From Prorocentrum cordatum (taxonomy: Eukaryota; Sar; Dinophyceae; Prorocentrales; Prorocentraceae): a DNA stretch of 64,000 nt. The notes beneath the pieces were generated by a model. That model did no database searches. It was given only the letters and a program-made list of their open reading frames with translations, and was not told where the DNA came from. Shown one piece after another: positions 10,124 through 18,760 of the stretch. Location: contig CAUYUJ010020549.1 in the NCBI GenBank assembly GCA_963575745.1, forward strand, positions 285,001 through 349,000. The letters run 5' to 3'. Each line of letters begins with the position of its first letter. Position 1 is the first letter of the stretch. The translations under genes and the position numbers were made by a program.

Positions 10124-10128
<5 letters not shown>

Positions 10129-10134
10129 AAGATC

Positions 10135-10276
10135 GTCGTTGGGGAAACCAACAGGTACCGATACGGCCACTCCCCAGACCTCTCCCTGGGCTCGTTCTGA
10201 CCAGGCTCCCGAGGCGAACCCAGCGGCGGCGACGAGAGCCTCCGAGGAGGCCCAAAAAGGGGAGCACGAGGAAAGG
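10135..10276 (+). mobile_element. Family W MITE, copy 1 (decayed)
   Basis: It shares CCCCAGACCTCTCC-TGGG, GTTCTGACCAG and CGAACCCAGCGG-GACGAG with copy 2, but its right inverted repeat is eroded. Confidence 0.6.
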
Positions 10277-10303
10277 GTAGCGGCGTGGGTGCCTTGTCCT
10301 CCT

Positions 10304-10535
10304 CTTGAGCAGGGACCGACCGTCCCGGCATTCCTATAGTCATACCACGAAGTGTTCTTAGAACCCAGCAGTGTTCTAAAAGCCAAAACAGTGTTCTCAG
10401 AACAGAATCCCGACGTGTTAGGACAAGACAACCTCCGCCAGAAATGCTCTAAGAACTTGTCGTGGGCACCACGAACAAGGTTCTTATGGCTTGGTGGGGC
10501 TACAAGTGAGCCGGGACGCTTCGCCACTGCCTGAG
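10304..10535. mobile_element. Family B MITE, copy 2
   Basis: A full-length copy (232 bp) sitting between two W elements. The ends are CTTGAGCAGGGACCGACCGT and the complement of GCTTCGCCACTGCCTGAG. It has the extra internal block CAAGACAACCTCCGCCAGAA shared with copies 3-5 but absent from copy 1. Confidence 0.9.
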
Positions 10536-10542
10536 AGTCGTG

Positions 10543-10710
10543 TTGGGGGGCGGAAAGATACGGATACGTGTTGTCCCCAGACCTCTCTTGGGGTGCGTTC
10601 TGACCAGAATTTCGAAGCGAATCCAGCGGTGACAACGAGGATTCCCCAGGAGGACCAGGAAAGGCCGAAAACGAAGGGGGACAACACGTATCCGTATCTT
10701 TTTCTCCCCC
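10543..10710 (+). mobile_element. Family W MITE, copy 2 (intact ends)
   Basis: Nearly perfect ~28-30 bp terminal inverted repeats: GGAAAGATACGGATACGTGT-TGTCCCC at the left, and its complement ending ACGTATCCGTATCTTTTTCT at the right, around 168 bp. The preserved ends suggest a younger insertion than W copy 1. Confidence 0.85.
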
Positions 10711-10904
10711 GATCGTGGGCCTCCAGGAGGCTTCCGACGGCGGCGAGGAGGGCGGCGGCGGCGACGACGGGGCGTCGCCCCCCCGCCAGAGAAGCGCGCG
10801 CGGCGGGCCTGCCGCCGGCACGTGGGCCCACGGGCCCTCCGAGGCCGCGCCCTTGGCCCTCTTCGCGGGGGGCTCCTCCTCGCTCTCGTCCTGCGTTGGG
10901 GCGG

Positions 10905-11375
10905 AGGAGGAGGAAGAGGAGGACGAGAAGGAGGAGGAGGAGGGGGAGGAGGAGGGGGAGGAGGAGGAGGAGGAGGGAGGAGGATGAGGAGGAGGAGGAG
11001 GAGGAGGAGGAGGAGGAGGAGGGGGAGGAGGGGAAGGAGGAGGAGGAGGAAGAGGAGGGCGGAGGGCGGAGGGCGCAGGGCGGAGGAGAAAGAGGAGGAG
11101 GAGGAGGAGGAGGAGGGGAGGAGGAGGAGGAGGAGGAGGAGGAGGAGGGAGGAGGAGGAGGAGGAGGAAGGGCGTAGGACGTAGGGCGGAGGAGAAAGAG
11201 GAAGAGGATGAGGAGAAGATGGAGGAGGAGGAGGAGGAGGAGGAGGAGGAGGAGGGCAGAGGGCGGAGGGCGGAGGGCGGAGGAGGATGAGGAGGATGAG
11301 GAGGAGATGGAGGGCGGAGGAGGAGGAGGAGGAGGAGAAGGAGGAGGAGGAGGAGGAGAGGAGAAAAGGCAACGA
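10905..11375 (+). repeat. Compound (GAG)n/(GGAGGGC)n purine array
   Basis: About 470 bp dominated by GGA. It is interrupted three times by GGGCGGAGGGCGGAGG-type blocks (11055, 11180, 11255), so the array looks internally duplicated. Confidence 0.92.
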
Positions 11376-11395
11376 CAGATGAAGGAGGCTCACAT

Positions 11396-11685
11396 GTTGT
11401 TATTGTTGTTGTTGTTGTTGTTGTTGTTGTTATTGCTGTTATCAGTGTTGTTGTTGGTGGTGGTGTTGGTGTTAGTGTTAGTGTTAGTGCGAGTGTTAGT
11501 GTTAGTGTTAGTGATAGTGTTGTTGTTGGTGTTGTTACTGTTGCTGTTGTTGTTGCTGCTGTTGTTGTGCTTGCTGTTGTTGTTGGTGGTGGTGGTGCTG
11601 TTGTGAATGCTTTTGTTGTTGTTGTTGCTGTTGCTGTTGCTGCTGTTGTTGATGTTGTTGTTGCTGCTGTTGTTGTGTAGAATAA
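11396..11685 (+). repeat. (GTT)n microsatellite with GTTAGT block
   Basis: GTT/TTG repeats with a hexanucleotide GTTAGT block at 11465-11520 and GTG/GCT variants. It is the only large GTT array in the window. Frames read poly-Leu/Val or, in reverse, poly-Asn/Gln. Confidence 0.95.
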
Positions 11686-11689
11686 TCGC

Positions 11690-12381
11690 GCTGGAGGCTA
11701 TTCTTGGATCTCCGCTTCTGGGGGGCGCCCAACACGCCCCTAAACACCTTGCCGTGCCCCCCAAGGGGCCCCCAAGAGCCACCAACAGGCCACCAAGACT
11801 CCCCAACAAATCTTCAAGGTGCCCCCCTACGGACATCCCAAGAGACTTCGACAGACATCCACGAGGCCTCGGCTAGCCTTCGGAAGCTCCCCAAAATATC
11901 CCGATGCTGCCACGCTCCCCCGATCGGGGCAGCTCCCATGGGCACCGTTCCTGGGTGGTCTGGTGGGGGGGGGGATACGCGAAGCGTTAAGAATGAGGAG
12001 GGCAAGCGCGCAAGACCCTGGTACATCATAGCGGGCTACATCTTGCAGACAGCACAGGCGGGGGATGTGTTGGGTAGGCGCGCATGCAAGGGTAGAGTGG
12101 TAAGAACACTCCAACTTCAAATGTGGGTTACGGCTGCAACTGGCCTCGCTCGACTTAAGCGAGCACTGAGCACATATCAGTCTTGGACGCTTCTTCTGCG
12201 CCTCGGCCCCCTTTCGGCCCCTCAACACCCGCCTCCGAGACCTGTGCTGGGCTGCTGGCCAGCATGTCGCGGCGGATCCGGCCGTGTCGACGACGACGCC
12301 CGCGGACGCCCCAACCAGTGTGCAAGACGGCTGGAGGCCTCGGTAACGGTTCCCAGATCCTCGCCTCAGCCTCCTCCTCCC
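11690..12381. other. Spacer, including a degenerate CCAAGAG array
   Basis: 11745-11870 holds a decayed CCCCAAGAGNCC minisatellite. The motif GGATACGCGAAGCGTTAAGA at 11980 recurs at 31.81 kb (GGATACGCGAAGCGTAAAGA). A gene could not be recognised in the remaining GC-rich sequence. Confidence 0.45.
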
Positions 12382-12510
12382 CTGGGGAGCCCACGAAGGA
12401 CGTACGCGGCCAGCCACGTACATTGAACACGGTCCCCCAATCCGCGAGACCAGCCTCGTGACGGAAACGTTGGCGCAAGGCGCACTTTCGAAACCAGCGT
12501 GGCTTCATGT
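12382..12510 (+). mobile_element. Family U MITE, copy 1 (right end lost)
   Basis: It starts GGGGAGCCCACGAAGGACGT and matches U copies at 13.77 and 61.65 kb (CCGCGAGACCAGCCTCGTGA). It stops at CTTCATGT where element F3 begins; the expected GTACGTCC end is missing. Confidence 0.7.
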
Positions 12511-12655
12511 CCAGTGGGAGCCCGGCCACATAAAACCTTCCACAAGAAACTCTCAACCCTGAGACCCTGGGACGCCCATCGACTGTGAGTGCGGGAACGC
12601 CACGCCTTCCATAGCAAGACCGTCGAAGCCCAAGAAGCCCAGGGCACCCTGGTAG
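12511..12655 (+). mobile_element. Family F MITE, copy 3 (right end eroded)
   Basis: It begins CCAGTGGGAGCCCGGCCACA and keeps CCCTGAGACCCTGGGACGCC and AGCCCAGGGCACCCTGG. The final ~25 bp of the family are missing. It abuts U1. Confidence 0.75.
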
Positions 12656-12694
12656 GAGCGCCCAGAATCGACTCGACAAATGGAATCGGCGAGC

Positions 12695-12767
12695 GCAACG
12701 AATCGGATCGGCGGAAATCGGCAGCCGAGTCGGGAAAAGTCGCATCGGAGGAAATCGGCATCCTATT
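12695..12767 (+). repeat. Family AD sequence, copy 1 (left part)
   Basis: GGATCGGCGGAAATCGGCAG then CCGAGTCGGGAAAAGTCGCA then TCGGAGGAAATCGGCATCC. The same sequence recurs at 13211 and, diverged, at 61087. Here it is interrupted by element AC at TATTA and resumes at GTAGTAGG near 13029. Confidence 0.7.
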
Positions 12768-13028
12768 ACCCTCGTCAAAATTAACCTCAACAGTTGCTGG
12801 CACGTCATTTCGATTTCGGCGCGCCCCTCAATGTCGACACGCCGCCCCTTCAATGTCGGGGCGAAGGCAAAGATAGTCTGACCGAAGCTTACTCGAAAGC
12901 TTAACGTCGACCGACATTGGGGGGGCGGCGCATGCAAGTACCCCGCACTCATCGACACTCGGCCCCAGATCTTCCGACAAGCAGTTCCACCACGTCAGAC
13001 ATTTTTGAGGTTAATTTTGACGAGGGTG
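12768..13028. mobile_element. Family AC MITE nested in AD
   Basis: The ends are ACCCTCGTCAAAATTAACCT-CAA at 12768 and its exact complement ending TTTTGACGAGGGT at 13028, a ~23 bp terminal inverted repeat around 261 bp. The second AD copy (CATCCTAGTATTAGTAGG at 13270) shows the sequence without the insertion. The interior holds AATGTCG palindromes. Confidence 0.85.
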
Positions 13029-13066
13029 GTAGTAGGTTGGGGTGACTTAGTTGGTACCCAGGGGCA

Positions 13067-13210
13067 CAGAAATAAATAGACACGAGTCCCAGGACCCCCT
13101 ATCTGTTCCAATCTATTCTGGATGATCGTCTTCCCCCTCGCTTCGGCGCACACATAGATTCAGTATGCTGGGGTAGCTGAAGGGGCCAGGGACACAGAAA
13201 CAACTGGACA
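13067..13210 (+). mobile_element. Diverged family D-like sequence
   Basis: CAGGGGCACAGAAATAAATA-GACACG and GATCGTCTTCCCCCTCG recall D. A second GGGGCCAGGGACACAGAAAC starts at 13175. Neither is complete. Confidence 0.4.
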
Positions 13211-13285
13211 CGAAGCGGATCGGCGGAAGTCGGCAGCCGAGTCGGGAAAAGTCGCATCGGAGGAAATCGGCATCCTAGTATTAGT
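13211..13285 (+). repeat. Family AD sequence, copy 2 (uninterrupted)
   Basis: It is near-identical to 12700-12766 and reads straight through the site where AC is inserted in copy 1. Confidence 0.7.
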
Positions 13286-13465
13286 AGGCCCCCAAGTTGA
13301 GAGATCGGGACCCACATCGGACGCCGCATCGGAGGCATCGAAACGCGCCCTGCCTCCCAAGAGGCAGGCGGGGTGGTGCTTCTTGGCGACGGGCGCCCAC
13401 TGCACGCGCACGCCCTCCTCTGCCGGATCCCCTGCCCCCTGCCTGCTGCCACCCGCTCGGGTCAT

Positions 13466-13645
13466 GTCGGGCGTGTCCCCCCACAGGGGGACTTTCGACG
13501 AAAAAATAAAAACATACCCCCCAAATTGCTCCAAAAAGGTCAAACATACTGCAAAAATAGTCCCCAGACTAGTCTTGTACTATTTTTTGCTTATTGTTTA
13601 ATCATTTTCGTAAAAAAAATCCCCCTGTGGGGGGACAGGCCCGAC
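13466..13645. mobile_element. Family H MITE, copy 1
   Basis: The ends are GTCGGGCGTGTCCCCCCACA-GGGGGA and, reversed, GTCGGGCCTGTCCCCCCACA-GGGGGA, followed by TTTNGTCGAAAAA-type AT-rich flanks. The centre contains the palindromic core AGTCCCCAGACT. It is 180 bp and AT-rich inside GC-rich DNA. Further copies are at 14.7, 14.8 and 28.7 kb, with decayed ones at 17.2 and 55.3 kb. Confidence 0.9.
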
Positions 13646-13721
13646 TTAACGCTCGGCCTTTGCGCCTGCCCCGGGCTGGAGCCCCGACGCGCTGCGGCGA
13701 CAGACACGCGCGGTGCCCTCG

Positions 13722-14004
13722 CCGTCCCCCAGGACCCCACCGCACGGTCCGTCACCGCACGGGTCTTTAGGGAGCCCACAAAGGACGTACGCGCCCAGCT
13801 ATGTACATGAACACGGCCCCTTGACCCGCGAGACCGGCCGCGTGATACGAATATTCGCCGAATGCGAAATCTCGAAAACAGCGTGGATTCATGTACGTGT
13901 ACGTCCTTCTTTCGCTCCTGAGCCTTGGGGCCCCGGAGGCCCCTGCCGCCCGAGACGCCCTCGGAGAGAACGACCCGAGCCGCCGAGAACCGCGCGGTGA
14001 CCCC
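13722..14004. mobile_element. Family T element, copy 3, interrupted by U2
   Basis: The left half (ACCGCACGGTCCGTCACCGC) is at 13737. The right half (CCCGAGACGCCCTCGGAGAG then AACGACCCGAG, CCGCGCGGTGACC) is at 13948-14000. Compared with T1 and T2, about 155 bp of U element is inserted. Confidence 0.75.
13767..13922 (+). mobile_element. Family U MITE, copy 2, nested in T3
   Basis: The left end TAGGGAGCCCACAAAGGACG-TACGCG and the reversed right end CAGGAGCGAAAGAAGGACGT-ACACG form imperfect inverted repeats around ~155 bp. CTT flanks both ends (left GTCTT, right GCCTT), a possible 3-bp target duplication. Confidence 0.75.
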
Positions 14005-14099
14005 GAAGCCTCAGGGCCCCGCAGACCCGGACACAGCTATAGACCCGGACACCCAACATCCCTCGAGACCCATTTCTCCAAACGGCGGCACAAACAAAA

Positions 14100-14283
14100 T
14101 ACTCCAGATTTCGTAATAAAGGGAGGGGGGTCTCATTTCGGGGGGGGGTCTCTTCCAGGCCATCTTGGAGGGCCTGGGGGCTCTGGGGACGATGTTTTGG
14201 AGGGCTCTCCCACGGGGGAGGTCTGAAATGGCCTGTCTTGGAGGGTCCAGACCCCCCTCCCTCTTATTACGAGATCTGGAGCA
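14100..14283. mobile_element. Family V MITE, copy 1
   Basis: The ends are TACTCCAGATTTCGTAATAA and the complement of TTATTACGAGATCTGGAG. The interior is AGGGGGGTCTCATTTCGGGG...GACGATGTTTTGGAGGG. By eye it is ~95% identical to the copy at 46.85 kb, the closest pair of dispersed elements in the window. Confidence 0.92.
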
Positions 14284-14545
14284 CTGCACCGCAACACTCC
14301 CAGAATCAAACCCGGACACAGGCCCCAAAAGCCTGCAAGACACCCCTTTAACCCGGACACAGGCCGCGGCGGCGTGGACAGCGGGCCCCGTTCAAAATGA
14401 ACAAGATCCGCTGTTGGGCATTGTACCCATTATTTCCGTACCCATGTCGTGCGTGCAGAAAATACTGCGCCGCAACACTCCCAGAATCCAACCCGGACAC
14501 GAGCCCCAAAAAAGCCTGCAAGGCACCCCTAAAAACCCGGACACG
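14284..14545 (+). repeat. Direct repeat flanking an AP fragment
   Basis: CCGCAACACTCCCAGAATC, AACCCGGACAC and AAGCCTGCAAG recur at 14290-14350 and 14470-14535. Between them, 14372-14455 (TTCAAAATGAAC, TTTCCGTACCCATGTCG) matches the right half of the AP element at 15.7 kb. Confidence 0.7.
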
Positions 14546-14665
14546 AACCCGAACCCTGCAGTGCAGCAGTAACAAACGTGCACATTGGCGCCCTGCCCCC
14601 GCCCTGCCCCCGCCCTGCCCCCGCCCTGCGCGCGCGCCGCGGCGTCCGCCCGCCCCGCGCCCCCT

Positions 14666-14816
14666 CCTCCCTTTCGCCCGCCTCGTATAGGCCTTAGGTC
14701 GGGCGTGTCCCCCATGCAGGGGGATGTTCGACGAAAAACGACACATGCTCGAAAGATACACCCCAAATGGCAAAACCTCCTTTCGCCCTCCTTTCGCCCT
14801 CCTCGTATAGGCTTAC
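14666..14816 (+). mobile_element. Family H partial copy 2, tandem with copy 3
   Basis: Only the left end (GTCGGGCGTGTCCCCCATGC then AGGGGGATGTTCGACGAAAA) and ~90 bp are present. The segment CTTTCGCCCNCCTCGTATAG through CAAATGGCAAAAC is repeated at a 119-bp period into copy 3, so this is a tandem duplication of a half element plus its flank. Confidence 0.8.
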
Positions 14817-14971
14817 GTCGGGCGTGTCCCCCATACAGGGGGATGTTCGACGAACACCAAAAAAATGCTCGAAAGATACACCCCAAATGGCAAAACATAC
14901 AAAAAAAGAGTCCCCAGACTGTTGTTTTGACTATGTTTTGACTGCTCCCCCTGTAGAGGGGCAGGCCCGAC
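14817..14971. mobile_element. Family H MITE, copy 3
   Basis: Complete, from GTCGGGCGTGTCCCCCATAC to CTGTAGAGGGGCAGGCCCGA-C, with the core AGTCCCCAGACT at 14912. Confidence 0.88.
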
Positions 14972-15092
14972 GGAATCGCAGGCAAGCGCGCTCCGCGCCT
15001 CGCCGGGTCGTTGCTCGCAAGACGGCCTGGGTCCGCCGCCGGGGGGTGTTCTGCTGCTCCCGTCGTGCTCAAGGACCACATTCCTGCGGGAC

Positions 15093-15175
15093 GGGAAAAT
15101 GACCACAGCCACTGCTTCTTGTTTGCGCCGCCTTCCAGCCGGCCGAAAAAGAAGCAGTGGTCGTGGTCATTTCCC
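15093..15175. mobile_element. Foldback hairpin AE, copy 1
   Basis: Stem GGGAAAATGACCACAGCCAC-TGCTTCTT pairs with AAGAAGCAGTGGTCGTGGTC-ATTTCCC, about 26 paired bases around a ~27-base loop that includes GCCTTCCAGCC. The symmetry is too long to be chance. Confidence 0.85.
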
Positions 15176-15191
15176 TGATGCCAAGCTCAAC

Positions 15192-15272
15192 GAACATGAC
15201 CACAACCACTGCTTTGTTTCTGCGGGCTGGAAAGCGGCAACAAAAGAAAAGCAGTGGCTGTGGTCGTTTCCA
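15192..15272. mobile_element. Foldback hairpin AE, copy 2, opposite orientation
   Basis: Stem GAACATGACCACAACCACTG-CTTT pairs with AAAAGCAGTGGCTGTGGTCG-TTTC. Its loop (GGGCTGGAAAGCGGCAAC) is the complement of the loop of copy 1, so the two hairpins are inverted relative to each other and lie 17 bp apart. Confidence 0.85.
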
Positions 15273-15275
15273 CGC

Positions 15276-15549
15276 CCCGTAATCCCGGAAACGATTTCGA
15301 GCACCCCGAACAGTGTCGAAACCGTGTCGAACGAGTATCGCCTCCCAAGGCCCGACACGTGAAAACAGCCTCCGGCTTCGGTCCTGTCTCATGGGGCTCG
15401 GACTTCTTTTTGGTGGTCCGGGCTAGAGCAGGTTGGAACCTTCTAGCGCGGGGGATATACGACCCATCCCATCGAGGCAAACGTGTGTGCTTTTTGAACG
15501 CTTGCGAGCAGGCACTCTGCGAGCCGTGGCACGCGCTCGCTTTGGACGC
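15276..15549. other. Unassigned spacer
   Basis: Moderate GC, no recognisable repeat or gene. It contains a 146-codon plus-strand frame without motifs. Confidence 0.4.
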
Positions 15550-15722
15550 CCGAAATTGGTACCGAAAAAATGGGTACACTGCCCGTCAACACATGTTGTC
15601 CAAAGCCCACAGCGGCCGCTGTTGCGCAGGCGGCTGTGTGTCTTCACTAAGCAACGTCCGCGGCGGCGCGGATAGCGAGCCTGGTTCAAAATGAACCACT
15701 CTTTCCGTACCCATTTCGATCG
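15550..15722. mobile_element. Family AP element
   Basis: The left end CGAAATTGGTACCGAAAAAA-TGGGTAC and the reversed right end ATCGAAATGGGTACGGAAAG form imperfect inverted repeats. The interior has GGTTCAAAATGAACC. A half copy lies at 14372-14455. Confidence 0.6.
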
Positions 15723-15746
15723 TCCCGACTCGCGCAACTCTCCCCG

Positions 15747-15980
15747 TTGAGCTGGGACCGACCGTCCCGGCATTCCTATAGTCATACCACGAAATGTCCT
15801 TAGAACCCAAAAATGTTTTCAGAACAAAAAACAATGTTCTGAGAACAGAAACTCGATGCGTTAAAACAAGACAGTCCCAGCCAGAAATGTTCTAAGAACA
15901 TTTCGTGGGAACCACAAAAGGTTCTTAGAACATTGTTTGGTGGGGCTATAGGCGAGCCAGGACGTTTCGCCACTGCTTGA
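15747..15980. mobile_element. Family B MITE, copy 3
   Basis: Full length, 234 bp. TGTTCTAAGAACA palindromes at 15888 and 15919 are intact. The ends are TTGAGCTGGGACCGACCGTC and the complement of GTTTCGCCACTGCTTGA. Confidence 0.9.
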
Positions 15981-16072
15981 CCCGCTGCCGTGCAGCACCG
16001 GCTGCCAGCAGGCCAGCGCGGCGCCGGCAGAGCCTGGCGCCAGCGAGGCCCGGAGCGTCGCATCCCCCCCCT

Positions 16073-16309
16073 CGCCATCGCTCGGACGTCCATCCCCTGT
16101 GATTTTTTCAATCTCGTGCGTGGATTTCTCGCCGAATGAGCAAGAATGCTCCTCGAGCAACATCCTTGATCATTTGGACAAAATTACGGAAACGTCCAGT
16201 TGGCGAAAAAGGCGAGCCCCTCGCCGACGAAAAAGGCGAGCCCCTCGCCGAATCCTCAAGGATCGATGGTCCTCGCCGACGGAAAATGCACACGTCCGAG
16301 CGATGCCAA
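16073..16309. mobile_element. Family K MITE, copy 1, long variant
   Basis: Family K ends are GCCATCGCTCGGACGTCCAT and, reversed, TGGCATCGCTCGGACGTGTG. The interior is TTTCGTGCGTGG, ATGATCAAGGATGCTCCTCG and ATGGTCCTCGCCGA. Other copies are ~105-127 bp; this one is 237 bp because of an internal ~110-bp addition. That addition includes a 24-bp tandem duplication (GCGAAAAAGGCGAGCCCCTC-GCCG) at 16204-16251. Confidence 0.85.
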
Positions 16310-16394
16310 GAGGCCCTCCGCCGCGCGCGCCATGGGGGGGGGGGGGCGGCCCAGCACCTCTCAGGGAGCGCGCCGCGCGGCGAAGGGAGGCAGG

Positions 16395-16690
16395 CGAGCA
16401 ATGGGGAGGAGGCGGAGGAGGAGGAGGAGGAGGAGGAGGAGGAGGAGGAGGAGGAGGAGGAGGAGGAGGAAAAAGGAGGAGGAGGAGGAGGAGGAGGAGG
16501 AGGAGAAGGAGGGGGAGGAGGAGGAGGAGGAGGAGGAGGGAGGAGGGAGGGAGGCTGCGATCGATCGAGCTTCCCTCCCGCCGTCAGGAACCAGGAACCA
16601 GGAACGAACCATGAGAATAAGGAGGAGGAGGAGGAGGAGGAGGAGAAAGAGGAGGAGGAGGAGGAGGAGGAGGAGGAGGAGGAATGCAGG
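16395..16690 (+). repeat. (GAG)n arrays, two blocks
   Basis: Purine blocks at 16405-16552 and 16618-16683. They are separated by a 65-bp segment with CGATCGATCG and a triple AGGAACC repeat (AACCAGGAACCAGGAAC). Confidence 0.92.
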
Positions 16691-16790
16691 GTGCGGCCCG
16701 CCCAGTCTCATCGAGACTCGAGGGCAGGCTCAAGTCTTTTGCCCTTGGTGCCAGTCTAGCAGACACCCTTTGTCATCAACCCCCGTTTTT

Positions 16791-17031
16791 AAAGGCCTCC
16801 TAAATGGGATCGGAGTGGATGCGGTCGGAGGTTTGCGCCGCACCGGGTACATCGGCGATGCATCGGCGATGCGCTGGCGATGCATCGTCGACGTGGGGGA
16901 TGCATCGGCGACGTCGGCGTGAAGCAAGTCGGGCTCTACATCGAGCCGCATCGGCGATGCGTCGGCGACGCGGCGTGTTGCATTCCCCCGACCCCATGTG
17001 CTCCGACCCCATCTAGAATTTTGGAGGCCTG
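16791..17031. mobile_element. Family G MITE, copy 1
   Basis: Family G has AGGCCTCC ends, subterminal GATGGGGTCGGAG repeats, and an interior made of iterated CATCGGCGATG palindromes with GTCGACGTCGGCG. Six copies are in the window. Here the ends are AAAGGCCTCCTAAATGGGAT and the complement of ATCTAGAATTTTGGAGGCCT. Most copies are flanked by TA or TAG on both sides. Confidence 0.88.
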
Positions 17032-17188
17032 GAGTCTTGGACGCCCTTGACCATCCGACGCCGTATCTTTTCACAGCGGCGACCCCTGGAGGATCCCGCT
17101 GCGACCAAGAAGCCCCCAGGCGACACCACAGGAACAAACAACGCCAACTGGCCACCACGGCTCGAAGCGGACTGGATGATTGGGTCCG

Positions 17189-17339
17189 GTCGGGCATGCC
17201 CTCTTACGGGCGGATTCAGGGAAAAAACAACATAAAGTGGTCAAACAGAAGCCATACACGGTCAAGAGGGCACGAAAAGTGCTCCGCATACTTGAGCTAC
17301 TATTCTCGAATAGTTCTTCTGCAGAGGGACGCGCCCGAT
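17189..17339. mobile_element. Diverged family H element, copy 5
   Basis: The ends are GTCGGGCATGCCCTCTTACG and GCAGAGGGACGCGCCCGATT. The AGTCCCCAGACT core is not recognisable. Confidence 0.5.
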
Positions 17340-17518
17340 TTAAATCTTGGACACCCCCAGTCATCCCCGTCCCCAGCCTCAGCAGGCGGCCCGCCCGGGC
17401 AGCAGAAAATATCTCTCTGACTCGCCAAGTAGTTCCCTCAACACCCGCGTGCCGCGCAGCAGCCCGCTCAAGCGCGGGCGATCCTGGAACACTCGATCAT
17501 GTGTCGGCGGTGGATAAG

Positions 17519-17630
17519 GAGGCGGAGGAGGAGGAGGTTCAGAAGGTTGAGGAGGTTGAGGATGATGATGATGATGATGAGGAGGAGGAGGAGGAGGAAG
17601 AGGAGGAGGAGGAGGAGCAGGAGGAAGGGA
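17519..17630 (+). repeat. GAG/GAT microsatellite
   Basis: GGAGGAGGTTCAGAAGGTTG, then GATGATGATGATGATGAGGA, then GAG to ~17625. Impure. Confidence 0.85.
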
Positions 17631-17699
17631 GGCTGCGTCGACGACCCCAGAGCCACCAGTTCCCAATGACCAGCAGGGGGAAGAAAAGGAAAACGGAGG

Positions 17700-18110
17700 A
17701 TAAGGATAAGGATGAGGCCGTCGGGGGTCGTGCCGTCTGCGAATCTGGGCACTCTTGACCCCTGGGAAGGACATGGAAGCAACCCCTCTCTCCGACGATC
17801 GTCGGCCCGAGGAGGACGGAGTAGGCGGCGGAGGAAGGGGGAGGAAGGGCGTCCTTGCGGAACGTCTCGAGGGCGCAGAGGGCCTCCTGGCAGCCGCCCC
17901 GCTGCACGTATTCCACCACCTCTCCGGCGGGTGGGAGCGCTGCGCTCGCGCCTCGCCCGCCGCCGTCCTGACTGTCGTCGTCGTTTTTCTGTTCGTTCGC
18001 CTCCTCCTCCTCCCCCTTCCCCCCTCTGGTCCCTCCTCCGCCTCCGCCTCCCGTTCCCTCCTTCACCCCCCGCCCCCCCCCAAATCCCCCTTCCTCCCTC
18101 CTCCGTCCTT
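17700..18110 (-). pseudogene. Unknown duplicated reading-frame fragment, copy 1
   Basis: On the minus strand at about 17862-17945, a peptide block reads SAALPPAGEVVEYVQRGGCQ then EALCALETFRKD. A second copy of the block (SAALPSPGEVVAYVQRGGCQ, EALCARET) lies at about 21283-21362, also on the minus strand. The DNA of the two blocks is also alike (GCCTCCTGGCAGCCGCC, TCTCC-GG-TGGGAGCGCTGCGCT), so shared descent is clear but selection on protein is not shown. The family is unknown. Downstream in this copy the frame continues with AAYSVLLGPTIVGE, and a TCC array (18000-18110) follows upstream. It could be part of a retroelement. Confidence 0.4.
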
Positions 18111-18760
18111 TTCCCTCATCCCCCATTCCTCTTTCTCATTATTCTCTTATTCTTCATATTATTACTATTCTTCTTCTCGTTTTTCATACAATTCTTATTT
18201 GTTTGTATTTGTTGTTCTTATTGCTTGTTTTTCATCTTGGCGCATTGGGGCGGTCGGGGGCGACCGCGGCCGCGCTAGGCCGCGGCGGGACCCTACCGGT
18301 CGAGGCAGCCATGGCCACAATGGCGTGCCATTGCGCCGACTGAGAAAAAAACGCTTCCCCGTCCTCTCTGTCCCCCGTGACCAGGACGCACCAGGCGGGG
18401 CAGCCGCGTGTCGGCAGGAGTGGCGCGTTGCAGCGCCCGCCTCCGCTTCAGTTTCGCCTGACCTGGTGCGCCCCAGGGAAAGTTGGCAGGGCGGCGCGTG
18501 CGGACCTGCCTCGCGGGCACCCCATGCCGTCCCAACCCACCTGCCGCGGAGCACACCCGTGGGCTTCGCTGTAAGGACCTGCCTCGCGGGCACCCCGCTG
18601 CCGCGGAGCACACCCGTGGGGCTTCGCTGTAACGGCTGTCTGTGGTCAAGCGCGCCCACGGCATGACCGCCCGCGCTCGGTACTGCGTTGACCAGCGCGA
18701 CCCCCGACCCATCTCACGAAGGGTGACCTCCCTCTTTGCTGGGGTCGAGATCCCAAGCAG
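18111..18760. other. Spacer: AT-rich patch then GC-rich direct repeat
   Basis: 18125-18240 is T-rich, unlike its surroundings. 18500-18640 has a ~60-bp direct repeat: GGACCTGCCTCGCGGGCACC at 18502 and 18567, each followed within 20-50 bp by GCCGCGGAGCACACCCGTGG. No gene was recognised. Confidence 0.5.

Noticed and set aside
16791-17031. Regulatory array of CATCGGCGATG palindromes
   Set aside because: The palindromes always occur inside the same inverted-repeat element with AGGCCTCC ends, so they are part of a mobile element.
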